DNA of 64,000 nucleotides from Burkholderiales bacterium (lineage in GTDB: Bacteria > Pseudomonadota > Gammaproteobacteria > Burkholderiales > Ga0077523), in NCBI GenBank assembly GCA_022843925.1, contig JALHMS010000005.1:203733-267732 (forward strand), given 5' to 3'. Below are positions 25,808 through 36,186 of this stretch, piece after piece. Made by a program: the position numbers and the translations under genes. A model generated the notes under the pieces. That model worked only from the letters and a program-made list of their open reading frames with translations. It did not search any database and was not told the origin of the DNA. Position 1 is the stretch's first letter, and the number at the start of each line of letters is the position of its first letter.

Positions 25808-26965
25808 TCAGCCGCGCGACGCGGCCGCCTCCACGAGATCGTCCACACCGCCGTAGGACACGAGCCACGGATCCGGTTGCACGGGCTGCGCCGCCTCCCA
25901 GACGATGTCGAAGGCGTCCTCGCCGTTCCACACCCCCACCCGCGGCGTGAGCCACGTGTGATTGTTCTCCGGGTCGATGGTGACCCGTCCGTGCGGGGCC
26001 TCCAGTTCGAGGCCCCGGGCGCTGCGGATGATCCGCTGCGTATCCATGCCGCCGGCCAGCGCCAGCGCCGCGGCGAACAGGCGCATCGCCGTGTAGCCCG
26101 AGGCGGCGTACTGGCTGATGGGCGTGGTGGCGCCGAAGCGGCGACGGAACGCTTCGGTGAAGGCCCGGTTCGCGGGGGTGTCGATGCTGCCGAAGTAGGG
26201 CGCTGCGGTGATGTGCCCTGCGCACTCCGGTCGCCCGATCGCGATCAGTTCGGCTTCGGTGACGTTGTGGCTCGCGACGGGGATGTCCGCGGGGTCGATG
26301 CCGGCATCGGCGTAGCGCATCAGGAAGCGCCCGATGCCGTCGCCCACCACCGTGCTGAAGACGGCATCGGGCCGCAGCGCCTTCACGCGATCGACGAGCC
26401 GGTCGAAGGCGTCGTCGCGCGCAGCCATCGGCAGGTAGATCTCGTCCAGCACCGTGCCGCCCTGCCGCTCGACGAGATCGCGCATCACGCGGTTGGCCTC
26501 GCGCGGATACACGTAGTCGGAGCCGAGCAGCACGAAACGCCGGGCGCCGCGCCGGAAGAGGTGCCGGGCGAGGGGCACGCTGTTCTGATTGGTGGCCGCG
26601 CCCGTGTAGATCACGTTCGGGGAGAACTCGAAGCCTTCGTAGAGATCCGGGTACCACAGGAGGCCGTTGCGGCGCTCGATGGCGGGCAGCACCGCCTTCC
26701 GGCTGAGCGACGTGCAGCAGCCGACCATCACGCTCACGGCATCCTCGGTGAGCAGGCGGTCGGCGTAGCGCCGGTATAGGGCGGGGTCCGAGCGGGTGTC
26801 GTACTCGATGGCGGCGAGCGGCCTGCCGAGGACGCCGCCCGCGGCGTTGATCTCCTCGATGGCGAGGGTCGCGCCGCGGAGGTGCTGCGACGACGGGATC
26901 CCCATCGGGCCGGAACGGGAGAAGAGCAGACCGACCGCCCAGGCGTCCTCGCGCTCCACGCTCAT
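25808..26965 (-). CDS. AmiC-like cytoplasmic ligand sensor
   Basis: 385-residue protein with the type I periplasmic binding fold but no signal peptide (starts MSVEREDAWAVGLLFSRSGP), as in AmiC, the amide sensor that sequesters AmiR. Landmarks: LAIEEINAAGGVLGRPL, VMVGCCTSLSRKAVLP, LLWYPDLYEGFE, RRFVLLGSDYVYPREANRVM and ISQYAASGYTAMRLF. These closely parallel AmiC/UrtA proteins. It sits first in the locus, divergent from an oxidoreductase gene 93 bp away, and upstream of the amiR-like gene, so it is the likely input module for the whole operon. Confidence 0.9.
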   Translation of the reverse strand: MSVEREDAWAVGLLFSRSGPMGIPSSQHLRGATLAIEEINAAGGVLGRPLAAIEYDTRSDPALYRRYADRLLTEDAVSVMVGCCTSLSRKAVLPAIERRNGLLWYPDLYEGFEFSPNVIYTGAATNQNSVPLARHLFRRGARRFVLLGSDYVYPREANRVMRDLVERQGGTVLDEIYLPMAARDDAFDRLVDRVKALRPDAVFSTVVGDGIGRFLMRYADAGIDPADIPVASHNVTEAELIAIGRPECAGHITAAPYFGSIDTPANRAFTEAFRRRFGATTPISQYAASGYTAMRLFAAALALAGGMDTQRIIRSARGLELEAPHGRVTIDPENNHTWLTPRVGVWNGEDAFDIVWEAAQPVQPDPWLVSYGGVDDLVEAAASRG

Positions 26966-27058
26966 CGGGCTGTTCCCTCATCGCTCATGACGGTCGAACA
27001 TAGCACAGGGTCCGCGCCGCATAATCGGCGCTTCCGACGTCGCAGGGAGTCCCGATCG

Positions 27059-28078
27059 ATGGTTGCCGTCAACCGCCAGTGGTGCATCGCCCGCCGCCCC
27101 GAGGGGAGCGCATCCGAAGACGATTTCGCGTGGCAGGAGACGCCGGTCCCGGGTGTCGCCGAGGGGCAGGCGCTCGTGCGCAATCTGTTCCTCTCGATCG
27201 ACCCCACGAACCGCCCCTGGATGTGGGAGAAGGACACCTACCTGCCGGCGCAGAACCTCGGGCAGCCCATGCGCGGCGTCTGCATCGGGCGCGTGGAGCA
27301 GTCCGCGAATCCGAAGTTTCCAGTGGGGTGCCACGTCTCCGGCCTGTTCGGTTGGCAGGACTACACCGTGATCGACAGCCAGATGCGCGTGAACCGGCTG
27401 CCCGACGATCCGTCGATCCCGCTCACGATGCACTTCGGCCTTTTCGGGCACATCGGTATCCCCGCGTACTTCGGCGTGCTCGAGATCGGCCGCGCGAAGG
27501 CGGGCGAGACGCTGGTCGTGTCCGGGGCGGCCGGGGCCGTCGGTTCGCTGGCCGGCCAGATCGGGAAGATCACCGGCTGCCGCGTGATCGGCATCGCGGG
27601 CACGGCAGATAAATGTCGCTGGATCACGGACACGCTCGGGTTCGACGCGGCGATCGATTACCGCACCGAATCGGTGGCGGACCGCCTGGATGCGCTGTGC
27701 CCCGACGGCATCGACGTCTACTTCGACAACGTCGGCGGGCCGATGCTGGAGACGGTGCTCGACCGCATGAAAGTGCACGGTCGCATCGCGCTGTGCGGCG
27801 CCATCTCGCAGTACAACCACGCGGACGTGAGCGATTTCGAGCCTGGCCCCCGCAACCTCTTCCTCATGGTGACGAAGCGGCTGCGGATGGAGGGCTTCCT
27901 GTCGTCCGACTATGTGCCCCGCGCCCGCGAGGCGATCGACGCGCTGGCCGGCTGGTACCGCGAGGGGCGCATCCAGTATCGCCTGCACGTGATCGACGGG
28001 CTGGAGCAGGCGCCGACCGCCCTGGGCATGCTGTTCGACGGCACCAACCAGGGGAAGCTGATCGTCCGGATCGCGTGA
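27059..28078 (+). CDS. NADP-dependent oxidoreductase (zinc-free MDR, CurA/PTGR-like)
   Basis: 339-residue medium-chain reductase, probably reducing enoyl or enone substrates with NADPH. The nucleotide-binding motif AGAVGSLAGQIGKI and the NADPH-phosphate region (IGIAGTADKCRWI) are clear, as are FDNVGGPMLETVLDRM and GRIALCGAISQYN. No zinc ligands. Start ATG 27059 has AGGGAG upstream; a CATAAT near 27020 may be the -10 box. It is divergent from the amiC-like gene; a link to amide metabolism is not evident. Confidence 0.9.
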   Translation: MVAVNRQWCIARRPEGSASEDDFAWQETPVPGVAEGQALVRNLFLSIDPTNRPWMWEKDTYLPAQNLGQPMRGVCIGRVEQSANPKFPVGCHVSGLFGWQDYTVIDSQMRVNRLPDDPSIPLTMHFGLFGHIGIPAYFGVLEIGRAKAGETLVVSGAAGAVGSLAGQIGKITGCRVIGIAGTADKCRWITDTLGFDAAIDYRTESVADRLDALCPDGIDVYFDNVGGPMLETVLDRMKVHGRIALCGAISQYNHADVSDFEPGPRNLFLMVTKRLRMEGFLSSDYVPRAREAIDALAGWYREGRIQYRLHVIDGLEQAPTALGMLFDGTNQGKLIVRIA

Positions 28079-28090
28079 TTTCCGACGGAT

Positions 28091-29047
28091 TCAGCGGAAG
28101 CCGGCGGCTGCCATGTCGGCGCGGTTCGGCGGGTCGGCGCCGGCACGGCTGCAGGTGATCGCCGCTGCGGCGATGGCGTAGCGCAGGGCGTCGTCCATAT
28201 CCGTGGAGGCGATGCGCTGCAGGGCACCGCGTTCGAGCAGGCCGCGCGCATGCAGCCGGGACAGGAGCGCGGCATGGAAACCGTCGCCCGCGCCGACCGT
28301 GTCGACCACGCGTACGGATTGCCCGGGCACCGTCATGGAAGCACCGCCGAAGAACGCGGTGGCCCCTGCGGGGCCGAGCGTGACGATCACCAGCGATACG
28401 CCGGCTTCGATCCAGCGCTGCGCCAGCGTCGCGGCTTCGCAGTCCGGTCCGAACGCCGCGAAGACATCCTCGTCGCTCGCCTTCACGATCGTCGCGTGCG
28501 CCAACAGCGCGCCGAAGCGCTGACGCCACGCCGCGAGGTCCCCCACCAGCGCAGGCCGCACGTTCGCGTCGATGCTGATGACGCGCTGCGCGCCTTCCCG
28601 CGCGGCGAGGGCGGCGAGCGCATCGGCCATGGGGGGCACTGCGATCGGATACGAACCGAGGGCGATGGCCTGGATGTTCGCGGGCAACGTGGCAGGTAGC
28701 GCCTCGGGCGTGAGCGCAGTGTCCGCCGTGCGATCCACCTGGAATTCGTAGCGGGGATGCCCGGCGCTGTCGGTGGAGATCCGGGCGACCGGGGTGGGGC
28801 GATCCGTCCGCACCGCGAGCCGCGTGTCGACGCCGGCATCGGTCAGGCGTCGGATCAGGAGGGCGCCGTGGTCATCCGTCGAGATCCCGCCCAGGAAGGC
28901 TGCCGGGCAGCCGAGACGACCGAGGCCGATCGCCACGTTGAAAGGCGAGCCGCCGGGGTTGGGGCGATCGGGCGCGGCGTCGAACACGTCGACCAGCGCC
29001 TCGCCGCACACCAGCACCGCGGGCGCTGCACCGTCGTCAGGCGGCAT
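28091..29047 (-). CDS. PfkB-family sugar kinase (fructokinase-like)
   Basis: 318-residue ribokinase/PfkB-type kinase. It has the N-terminal GEALVDVF and PGGSPFNVAIGLGRLG signatures, FLGGISTDDHG, and the C-terminal anion-hole/catalytic motif VDTVGAGDGFHAALLSRL (Asp of GAGD as base). The pattern best fits fructokinases, but other sugars are possible. The ATG at 29047 overlaps the ParA-like gene's 3' end by 11 bp. It converges on the oxidoreductase gene with a 12-bp gap. Confidence 0.88.
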   Translation of the reverse strand: MPPDDGAAPAVLVCGEALVDVFDAAPDRPNPGGSPFNVAIGLGRLGCPAAFLGGISTDDHGALLIRRLTDAGVDTRLAVRTDRPTPVARISTDSAGHPRYEFQVDRTADTALTPEALPATLPANIQAIALGSYPIAVPPMADALAALAAREGAQRVISIDANVRPALVGDLAAWRQRFGALLAHATIVKASDEDVFAAFGPDCEAATLAQRWIEAGVSLVIVTLGPAGATAFFGGASMTVPGQSVRVVDTVGAGDGFHAALLSRLHARGLLERGALQRIASTDMDDALRYAIAAAAITCSRAGADPPNRADMAAAGFR

Positions 29048-29669
29048 CGTCCTCCGCCACGCCGATGGCGAGGCCGAGGCGGTCGAGCACCTGGCCGGCG
29101 ATGCGCCGGCAGGCATTGTTGAGCGGCGTGGGCAGGGATTCCGGGATCTCGTCGAGCAGCAGGAGCTTGGAGCTGCTCACGGCGGCGACCGGTTCGAGGA
29201 GGCGGTGCCGCTGGTTGCCGAGCATGGTGTCCACGAGCCGGTCGGCGGCGTCGCGCTGCCAGGGGTTGGTCGGCCATTGCGAAGGCACGGCCAGCGCGTT
29301 CGGAAAGCGCTCGAGGTCCTGCAGGACGGTGCGGATGTCCTCGGGGGAATCGCGGAAGGGCAGCAGCACGAGGGTTGCCACGGACTGCAGGCGACGATCC
29401 TTCTCGGTGCGTCCGCCGCCGCCGTCGACGATGCCGATCCAGCCTTCCAGACCGTGGAGCTTCTGCACGACGCGATCGAGCAGATCGGGGGTGCGTGCGT
29501 CCGCGGGGAGATAGCGGCGATTCGTGCGGGAAAGCAGCGTACGCGTGGTGTCGGTGAGCACCACGACAGCCCGATGACCGCAGAGCCCGAGGCCTTCCCC
29601 GAGCATGTGCGACAGGGTCGTCTTGCCCGTGCCGCCCTTGTTGCCGATGACGCTGATGATCTCTGCCAT
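29037..29669 (-). CDS. ParA/MinD-like ATPase
   Basis: 210-residue P-loop ATPase. The deviant Walker A GNKGGTGKTTL is at residues ~9-19 (MAEIISVIGNKGGTGKTT start); IVDGGGG occupies the Walker B-like position and a LVLLPFRDS strand follows. It is short and lies away from any parB-like gene, so chromosome partitioning is unlikely. It could position a protein or plasmid-like element, or serve another regulatory role. It overlaps the sugar kinase by 11 bp and follows dnaJ after a terminator. Confidence 0.82.
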   Translation of the reverse strand: MAEIISVIGNKGGTGKTTLSHMLGEGLGLCGHRAVVVLTDTTRTLLSRTNRRYLPADARTPDLLDRVVQKLHGLEGWIGIVDGGGGRTEKDRRLQSVATLVLLPFRDSPEDIRTVLQDLERFPNALAVPSQWPTNPWQRDAADRLVDTMLGNQRHRLLEPVAAVSSSKLLLLDEIPESLPTPLNNACRRIAGQVLDRLGLAIGVAEDDAA

Positions 29670-29784
29670 GGATCTCCGTCTCCGATGCCGACGGTATCCG
29701 AGCGCGTCGAAGCGCACAACCCTGCAGCCGCGGCTCGCGGGGAAGGCGAACGGGCGCCGATGGGCCGTCGTCGATCGCACGGGG

Positions 29785-29822
29785 AAAGAAAAAGGGCGGG
29801 GCACTTTCGCGCTCCGCCCTTT
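29785..29822 (-). terminator. Terminator downstream of dnaJ
   Basis: Minus-strand RNA reads AAAGGGCGG, AGC, a loop GCGAAAGT, then GCCCCGCCC and TTTTT: a strong GC stem followed by U-run, about 20 bp after the dnaJ stop. Confidence 0.8.
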
Positions 29823-29841
29823 CGCGTTCGATCCGCGGCGA

Positions 29842-30966
29842 TCAGGTCCCGAAGAAATCCTTCACCTTCTCCATCCACGACTTCGCCTTCGGGTTGTGGT
29901 GGGCCCCGTCGCGCTCGTTGATGGATTCCAGTTCCTCCAGCAGTTCCCGCTGGCGCGCCGTCAGATTCACGGGCGTCTCGATCATCACGTGGCACAGCAG
30001 ATCGCCGTGCGTGGACGACCGGACGCCCTTGATGCCCTTGCCGCGCAGCCGGAACACCTTGCCGGTCTGGGTCTCGGCGGGGATACGGATCTTCGCCGCG
30101 CCATCCAGCGTGGGGATCTCGATCTCGCCGCCGAGCGCTGCCGTGGTGAAGCTGATCGGCATCTCGCAGTGGAGGTCGTTCTGGTCGCGCGTGAAGACGG
30201 CGTGCTCGCGGATGTGGATGACCACGTAGAGGTCGCCGTTCGGACCGCCGTTGACGCCGGCCTCGCCCTCGCCGGACAGGCGGATGCGATCCCCTTCGTC
30301 CACGCCCGCCGGAATCTTCACCGACAGCGTCTTCTGCTTCTTGGTGCGCCCCGCGCCGCCGCACGTGCCGCAGGGGTCGGTGATGACCTTGCCGCTGCCG
30401 TGACACTTCGGGCACGTCTGCTGGATGCTGAAGAAGCCCTGCTGCATCCGCACCTGGCCGTGGCCGGCGCAGGTCGGGCAGGTCTTGGGTTGCGTTCCGG
30501 ACTTCGCGCCGGTCCCGTGGCAGGTTTCGCACTCCTCCATGGTCGGGATGCGGATGCGGGTCTCGGTACCGCGCGCGGCCTCTTCCAGGGACACTTCGAG
30601 GTTGTAGCGGAGGTCCGCGCCGCGGTAGACGCTGTTGCGCCCGCCGCCGCCCCGGCCGCCTCCGAAGATATCGCCGAAGATCTCGCCGAACATCCCCTCG
30701 AAGCCACCCATGCCGGCTCCGCCCGCGGCGGCGGCCGAGGGATCGACGCCGGCGTGGCCGTAGGAGTCGTAGGCCGCCCGCTTCTGCGGGTCGGAGAGCA
30801 TCTCGTAGGCTTCCTTCGCCTCCTTGAACTTCTCCTCGGCGTCCTTGCTGTCCGGGTTGCGGTCCGGGTGGAACTTCATCGCGAGCTTCCGGTACGACTT
30901 CTTGATCTCATCGTCGGAGGCGTCGCGGTTCACACCCAGGATTTCGTAAAAATCACGCTTGGCCAT
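29842..30966 (-). CDS. dnaJ: Chaperone DnaJ
   Basis: 374-residue type I J-protein that delivers clients to DnaK and stimulates its ATPase. J domain (residues 1-70) with [10 protein letters not shown] carrying the HPD motif, Gly/Phe-rich linker ([20 protein letters not shown]), four CXXCXGXG zinc-finger repeats ([32 protein letters not shown]) and the C-terminal substrate domains. Order grpE-dnaK-dnaJ is standard in Betaproteobacteria. The dnaK-dnaJ gap contains a weak terminator-like hairpin, so dnaJ is likely expressed partly by readthrough. Confidence 0.98.
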   Translation of the reverse strand: MAKRDFYEILGVNRDASDDEIKKSYRKLAMKFHPDRNPDSKDAEEKFKEAKEAYEMLSDPQKRAAYDSYGHAGVDPSAAAAGGAGMGGFEGMFGEIFGDIFGGGRGGGGRNSVYRGADLRYNLEVSLEEAARGTETRIRIPTMEECETCHGTGAKSGTQPKTCPTCAGHGQVRMQQGFFSIQQTCPKCHGSGKVITDPCGTCGGAGRTKKQKTLSVKIPAGVDEGDRIRLSGEGEAGVNGGPNGDLYVVIHIREHAVFTRDQNDLHCEMPISFTTAALGGEIEIPTLDGAAKIRIPAETQTGKVFRLRGKGIKGVRSSTHGDLLCHVMIETPVNLTARQRELLEELESINERDGAHHNPKAKSWMEKVKDFFGT

Positions 30967-31046
30967 TGGTCAGATCTCGCCACGGACATGGGGCGCCCGG
31001 CGACGCGATGGCAACGCTGGCCATCGCGGTCCGGGCCCTGGATACG

Positions 31047-31081
31047 AAAAGGCGAGAGCGGCCCGATGGGGCGCCCTCGCC
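31047..31081 (-). terminator. Hairpin with short U-run in the dnaK-dnaJ gap
   Basis: GGCGAG, GGCGCCC, CATC, GGGC, CGCT and CTCGCC form a nested stem on the minus strand, followed by TTTTCG. A second stem GGCGGGC-GTT-GCCCGCC lies just upstream (31093-31109). The U-run of four suggests partial termination, lowering dnaJ relative to dnaK. Confidence 0.55.
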
Positions 31082-31137
31082 ACGCTCTGGAGGGCGGGCA
31101 ACGCCCGCCGACCGGAGTCCAACTGCCTGCTCGGCGG

Positions 31138-33075
<1,938 letters not shown>

Positions 33076-33110
33076 GATGCGTCCTTGCGGGAAAGTGATG
33101 TCTGACGGCT

Positions 33111-33139
33111 ATATTCGGGTGGGGCGTCTCTGATTCAAG
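33111..33139 (-). promoter_or_regulatory. Sigma32-like heat-shock promoter for dnaK
   Basis: Minus-strand CTTGAA (33139-33134), a 14-nt spacer and CCCGAATAT (33119-33111) resemble the heat-shock consensus CTTGAA / CCCCATnT, about 35 bp before dnaK. Confidence 0.6.
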
Positions 33140-33178
33140 CGGCGGCGTTCGCCACGCGAGAGATCGATGTCGCCGCGA

Positions 33179-33721
33179 TCAAGCTTCCTTGGCCCGGGCC
33201 ACGGCCACGAGCGCGGGGCGCAGCACGCGTTCGTGCAGCAGGTAGCCCTTCTGGAAGACCTCGACCACCGTGTTCGCGGGCTGCCCGGATTCGACCATGC
33301 TCATCGCCTGGTGGCGATGCGGGTCGAACTTCTCCCCGACGGGGTTCATCTCGCGGATGGCGAACTTCTCGAACACCGAGGTGAGCTGCCGGAGCGTGAT
33401 CTCCACGCCGCTCTTCATGCTCTCGACGGTGGCGTTCTGCACGCCGGCGGCGGCCTCGAGGCTGTCCCGCACCGCGAGCAGTTCCGACGAGAATCCGTCC
33501 ACCGCGAACTTGTGCGCCTTGGCCACGTCGTCCTGGGCCCGCTTCCGGATGTTCTCGGTCTCGGCCTTCGCGCGCAGCCATGCGTCGTGGTGCTCCAGGG
33601 CCTGCAACTCCGCCCGGCGCAACAGCTCCTCGAGGCTCGGCATCACCTCCGGTGCGGAGCCGGCTGCTGCGGCGGTGGCGTCGATCTCTTCTGGGGTGGC
33701 GTTATCCTGCTGATCTGTCAT
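33179..33721 (-). CDS. grpE: Nucleotide exchange factor GrpE
   Basis: 180-residue DnaK nucleotide-exchange factor. An acidic, alanine-rich N-terminus ([20 protein letters not shown]) leads to the long helix ([20 protein letters not shown]) and the beta-rich wing with [16 protein letters not shown] and [19 protein letters not shown], the GrpE signature. First gene of the grpE-dnaK-dnaJ group, headed by a close match to a sigma32 promoter. Confidence 0.97.
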   Translation of the reverse strand: MTDQQDNATPEEIDATAAAAGSAPEVMPSLEELLRRAELQALEHHDAWLRAKAETENIRKRAQDDVAKAHKFAVDGFSSELLAVRDSLEAAAGVQNATVESMKSGVEITLRQLTSVFEKFAIREMNPVGEKFDPHRHQAMSMVESGQPANTVVEVFQKGYLLHERVLRPALVAVARAKEA

Positions 33722-33758
33722 GAGTTTTCTACTCTGTTCAATTTCCGACCCACCGCAC

Positions 33759-33784
33759 GTTGGGGTGGCGGGCGGGATTTCAAG
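33759..33784 (-). promoter_or_regulatory. Sigma32-like heat-shock promoter for grpE
   Basis: Minus-strand CTTGAAA (33784-33778), a 12-nt spacer and CCCCAAC (33765-33759) match the sigma32 consensus well; the grpE ATG lies about 37 bp downstream. Confidence 0.7.
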
Positions 33785-33882
33785 AGCGGCCTCGCCCGAA
33801 GGCCGACCCAGACTCGGACCGGTGCCTCAAGTCGCGCGCGGGGCCGGTCGTAAGCGGGGGATCGCGCCTCCGAGTGGTTGCC

Positions 33883-36165
33883 ATGACCGGTTCCTACGAC
33901 CTCCCCCTCCTCTTCCTGTCGTGGGGGGTCGCCACCCTGGCGTCGCTATCCTTTCTCCACACCTCCCGGGCGCTGCCGCGGATGGCGCCCGTGGCGGCCT
34001 GGCCGTGGCGGGTCGCGGGCGCCGCAGTCTCCGGTGCCGGGTTCTGGGCGGCGTGCGTGATCGGTCTGCTCGCCTACCGGTTGCCCATCGATGTCGGCCT
34101 CGGCCCATGGCTCCTCGTGGCGGCCTTCATCCCCGTCGGGATCGGGACGGGTGCCGCGCTGAAGCTCTTCGCACGGCATCCCGATGCCGGACGTCGCGTA
34201 CCCGCCGTCGCGATGGCAGCGACCGCTCTGGTGGCGGGGACCGGAACGATGCACTTCATGGCGACGAGCGCCTGGAAGATCAGCCCCTACGTGGGCCAGG
34301 ACGTCCCGCTGCGCCTCATCGCCCTGGCGATCGCGGCCTGCCTCGTCGCCGTCGTGCTTTCTCCGACCGACCGGAGAGCCACTCCCGCCGCAGGTCGGGC
34401 GAAAGCCCCCGGCCTGGATTCCCGGACCGGGCATCGCCTGGTGCCCCGACATCTGCCGTGCGCCGCTGCGCTGGGTGCCGTCGTGGTGGCGCTCCAGATG
34501 GCCGGTGTGGCCGCCATCCGGGTGCAACCCCAGTCGGTCGCCCTGGTGCCCGGTGCCGGGCCTGCCCTTCCGTGGATCGCTGCGCTGCTGGCGACGGCCG
34601 CGGCGGCGGGAATCGGATTTCTGCTGCTGCGCCTCGACACCCGCCGCCCGATGGCCCATGCCGGAGCGCCGGCCGGACAGGCGTTGAACCCCCGCGATGC
34701 AGTGCTGCCCGTCGACCCCCTCGACAGCATTGCGGATGCTCCGACCCGGGAGGTCTCGTCGGGCCCCATCGTCGTGTTCCGCACGGACCCGACACATCCG
34801 GATGTCCCCGCCGCGTTTTCCGCGAATGCCGGGCCCCTCTGGGGGTACGGCGAGGGAACCCTGGGCGCCGCGTCGGCGCTGGCCGGTGTCTTCCACGAGC
34901 ACGACTGGAACGCCGACCGCATCACGCAGTGGCGTCGGCGCTTCGGTTCCGGCGCCGTGCGCATCACGGAGGACGTGCGGGTGCGGCGGGCCGACGGCGT
35001 CTACCGCTGGCACCAGCTCTCCCTCGCTCCCGGTGACACTGCCGCAGCCGGCGGTGCATGGGTCGGACACCTGGTCGACGTCGACGAACGGAAGCACGCC
35101 GAGTTGCACGCCCATGCGCAGATCCGCCGCCTCTCGGAGCTGGCCGACGGCCAGCGCGATGCGTCCCGCGATGCCGCGCTCCTGGAGGACACCCGGGAGA
35201 TGCTGCATCTGGCGGAGACGCTGCCGGAGGCGCGCGAGATCATCCGGCGCGCCTGCACGAGATTGCTCCCGGGATGGTCGGGCGCTCTCACGCAGGTCGA
35301 CGACGGATCGCGCGTCTGCGTGACCGCCCGCTGGGGTGATGGTGTCCCGATGCTCGAACGGTTCGGAGCGCGCGACTGCTGGGCCCTCCGCAGCCATCGC
35401 GTCCACCGGTTCACGGCACCCGCCGAGCACGCGATGTGCAACCACGTGAGCCACGATGCGGCGGAGGCGCCGCCGCCGCACTTCTGTCTTCCGATCGTCG
35501 ACCACCGCGAGGCGATGGGTGCCGTGCACCTGTTCGCGCCCCACGACTGCGACGCCGGCGAGGTCGACGTGCTGCGTCCGCGCATCGAATCGCTGGCACG
35601 CATGCTGGGTCAGGCGTTCTCGAATCTGCGGCTGCGGCTCGCCCTGCGCGAGCAGGCGATGCGGGACGCCCTCACGGGCCTCCACCAGCGGCGCTTCCTC
35701 GAGGAGGAACTGCCGGCCGAACTGCAGCGCGCCCACCGGGAGCGCCGCGCGGTCTGCCTGGCGATCCTCGATGTCGACGGACTCGGCGTGTTCAACGAGC
35801 GCCACGGCCGCGAAGCCGGGGACGCCGTGCTGGCGGCGGTCGGCCGGATCCTGAACGGATCGCTCCGTGGCTACGACACGGCGTGCCGCGTCGGCGGCGA
35901 GGAGATCGCGCTGGTGCTGCCCGGATGCGAACTGGAGGACGCCTTGATCCGCCTCGAGGAGATCCGCTGCGCCGTGGAAGCCCTGCGGCTCGAGCACGGC
36001 GAGGCGCCGCTGCCGGTGGTGACGATCTCGGTGGGCATCGCGGAGGCCCGGGGCGGCGCAGCGGATGCGCTCATGCTCCGCGCGACCGGAGCGCTGCAGC
36101 GCGCCAAGCAGAACGGCCGGAACCGGATCGAGATCGCCGAGCGGGAAGGGCCGGTGCTCGCCTGA
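33883..36165 (+). CDS. Membrane diguanylate cyclase with degenerate MHYT, PAS and GAF regions
   Basis: 760-residue protein. Residues 1-255 contain about seven membrane helices in an MHYT-like arrangement (SYDLPLLFLSWGVATLASLS, GTGTMHFMATSAW, AAALGAVVVALQMAG), but the first MHxxGM-type motif is lost. A PAS-like region (FRTDPTHPDVPAAFSANAGP to HLVDVDERKHAE), a GAF-like region (~460-590) and a GGDEF domain follow. The active loop is GGEEI at 671-675 (Phe replaced by Ile), preceded by RGYD, an inhibitory RxxD site at the usual five-residue spacing. Probable c-di-GMP synthase; activity of the GGEEI form is uncertain. Start ATG 33883 chosen; GTG 33874 is possible. Confidence 0.87.
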   Translation: MTGSYDLPLLFLSWGVATLASLSFLHTSRALPRMAPVAAWPWRVAGAAVSGAGFWAACVIGLLAYRLPIDVGLGPWLLVAAFIPVGIGTGAALKLFARHPDAGRRVPAVAMAATALVAGTGTMHFMATSAWKISPYVGQDVPLRLIALAIAACLVAVVLSPTDRRATPAAGRAKAPGLDSRTGHRLVPRHLPCAAALGAVVVALQMAGVAAIRVQPQSVALVPGAGPALPWIAALLATAAAAGIGFLLLRLDTRRPMAHAGAPAGQALNPRDAVLPVDPLDSIADAPTREVSSGPIVVFRTDPTHPDVPAAFSANAGPLWGYGEGTLGAASALAGVFHEHDWNADRITQWRRRFGSGAVRITEDVRVRRADGVYRWHQLSLAPGDTAAAGGAWVGHLVDVDERKHAELHAHAQIRRLSELADGQRDASRDAALLEDTREMLHLAETLPEAREIIRRACTRLLPGWSGALTQVDDGSRVCVTARWGDGVPMLERFGARDCWALRSHRVHRFTAPAEHAMCNHVSHDAAEAPPPHFCLPIVDHREAMGAVHLFAPHDCDAGEVDVLRPRIESLARMLGQAFSNLRLRLALREQAMRDALTGLHQRRFLEEELPAELQRAHRERRAVCLAILDVDGLGVFNERHGREAGDAVLAAVGRILNGSLRGYDTACRVGGEEIALVLPGCELEDALIRLEEIRCAVEALRLEHGEAPLPVVTISVGIAEARGGAADALMLRATGALQRAKQNGRNRIEIAEREGPVLA

Positions 36166-36186
36166 CGATGTCGCGGTCCGGGCGAC

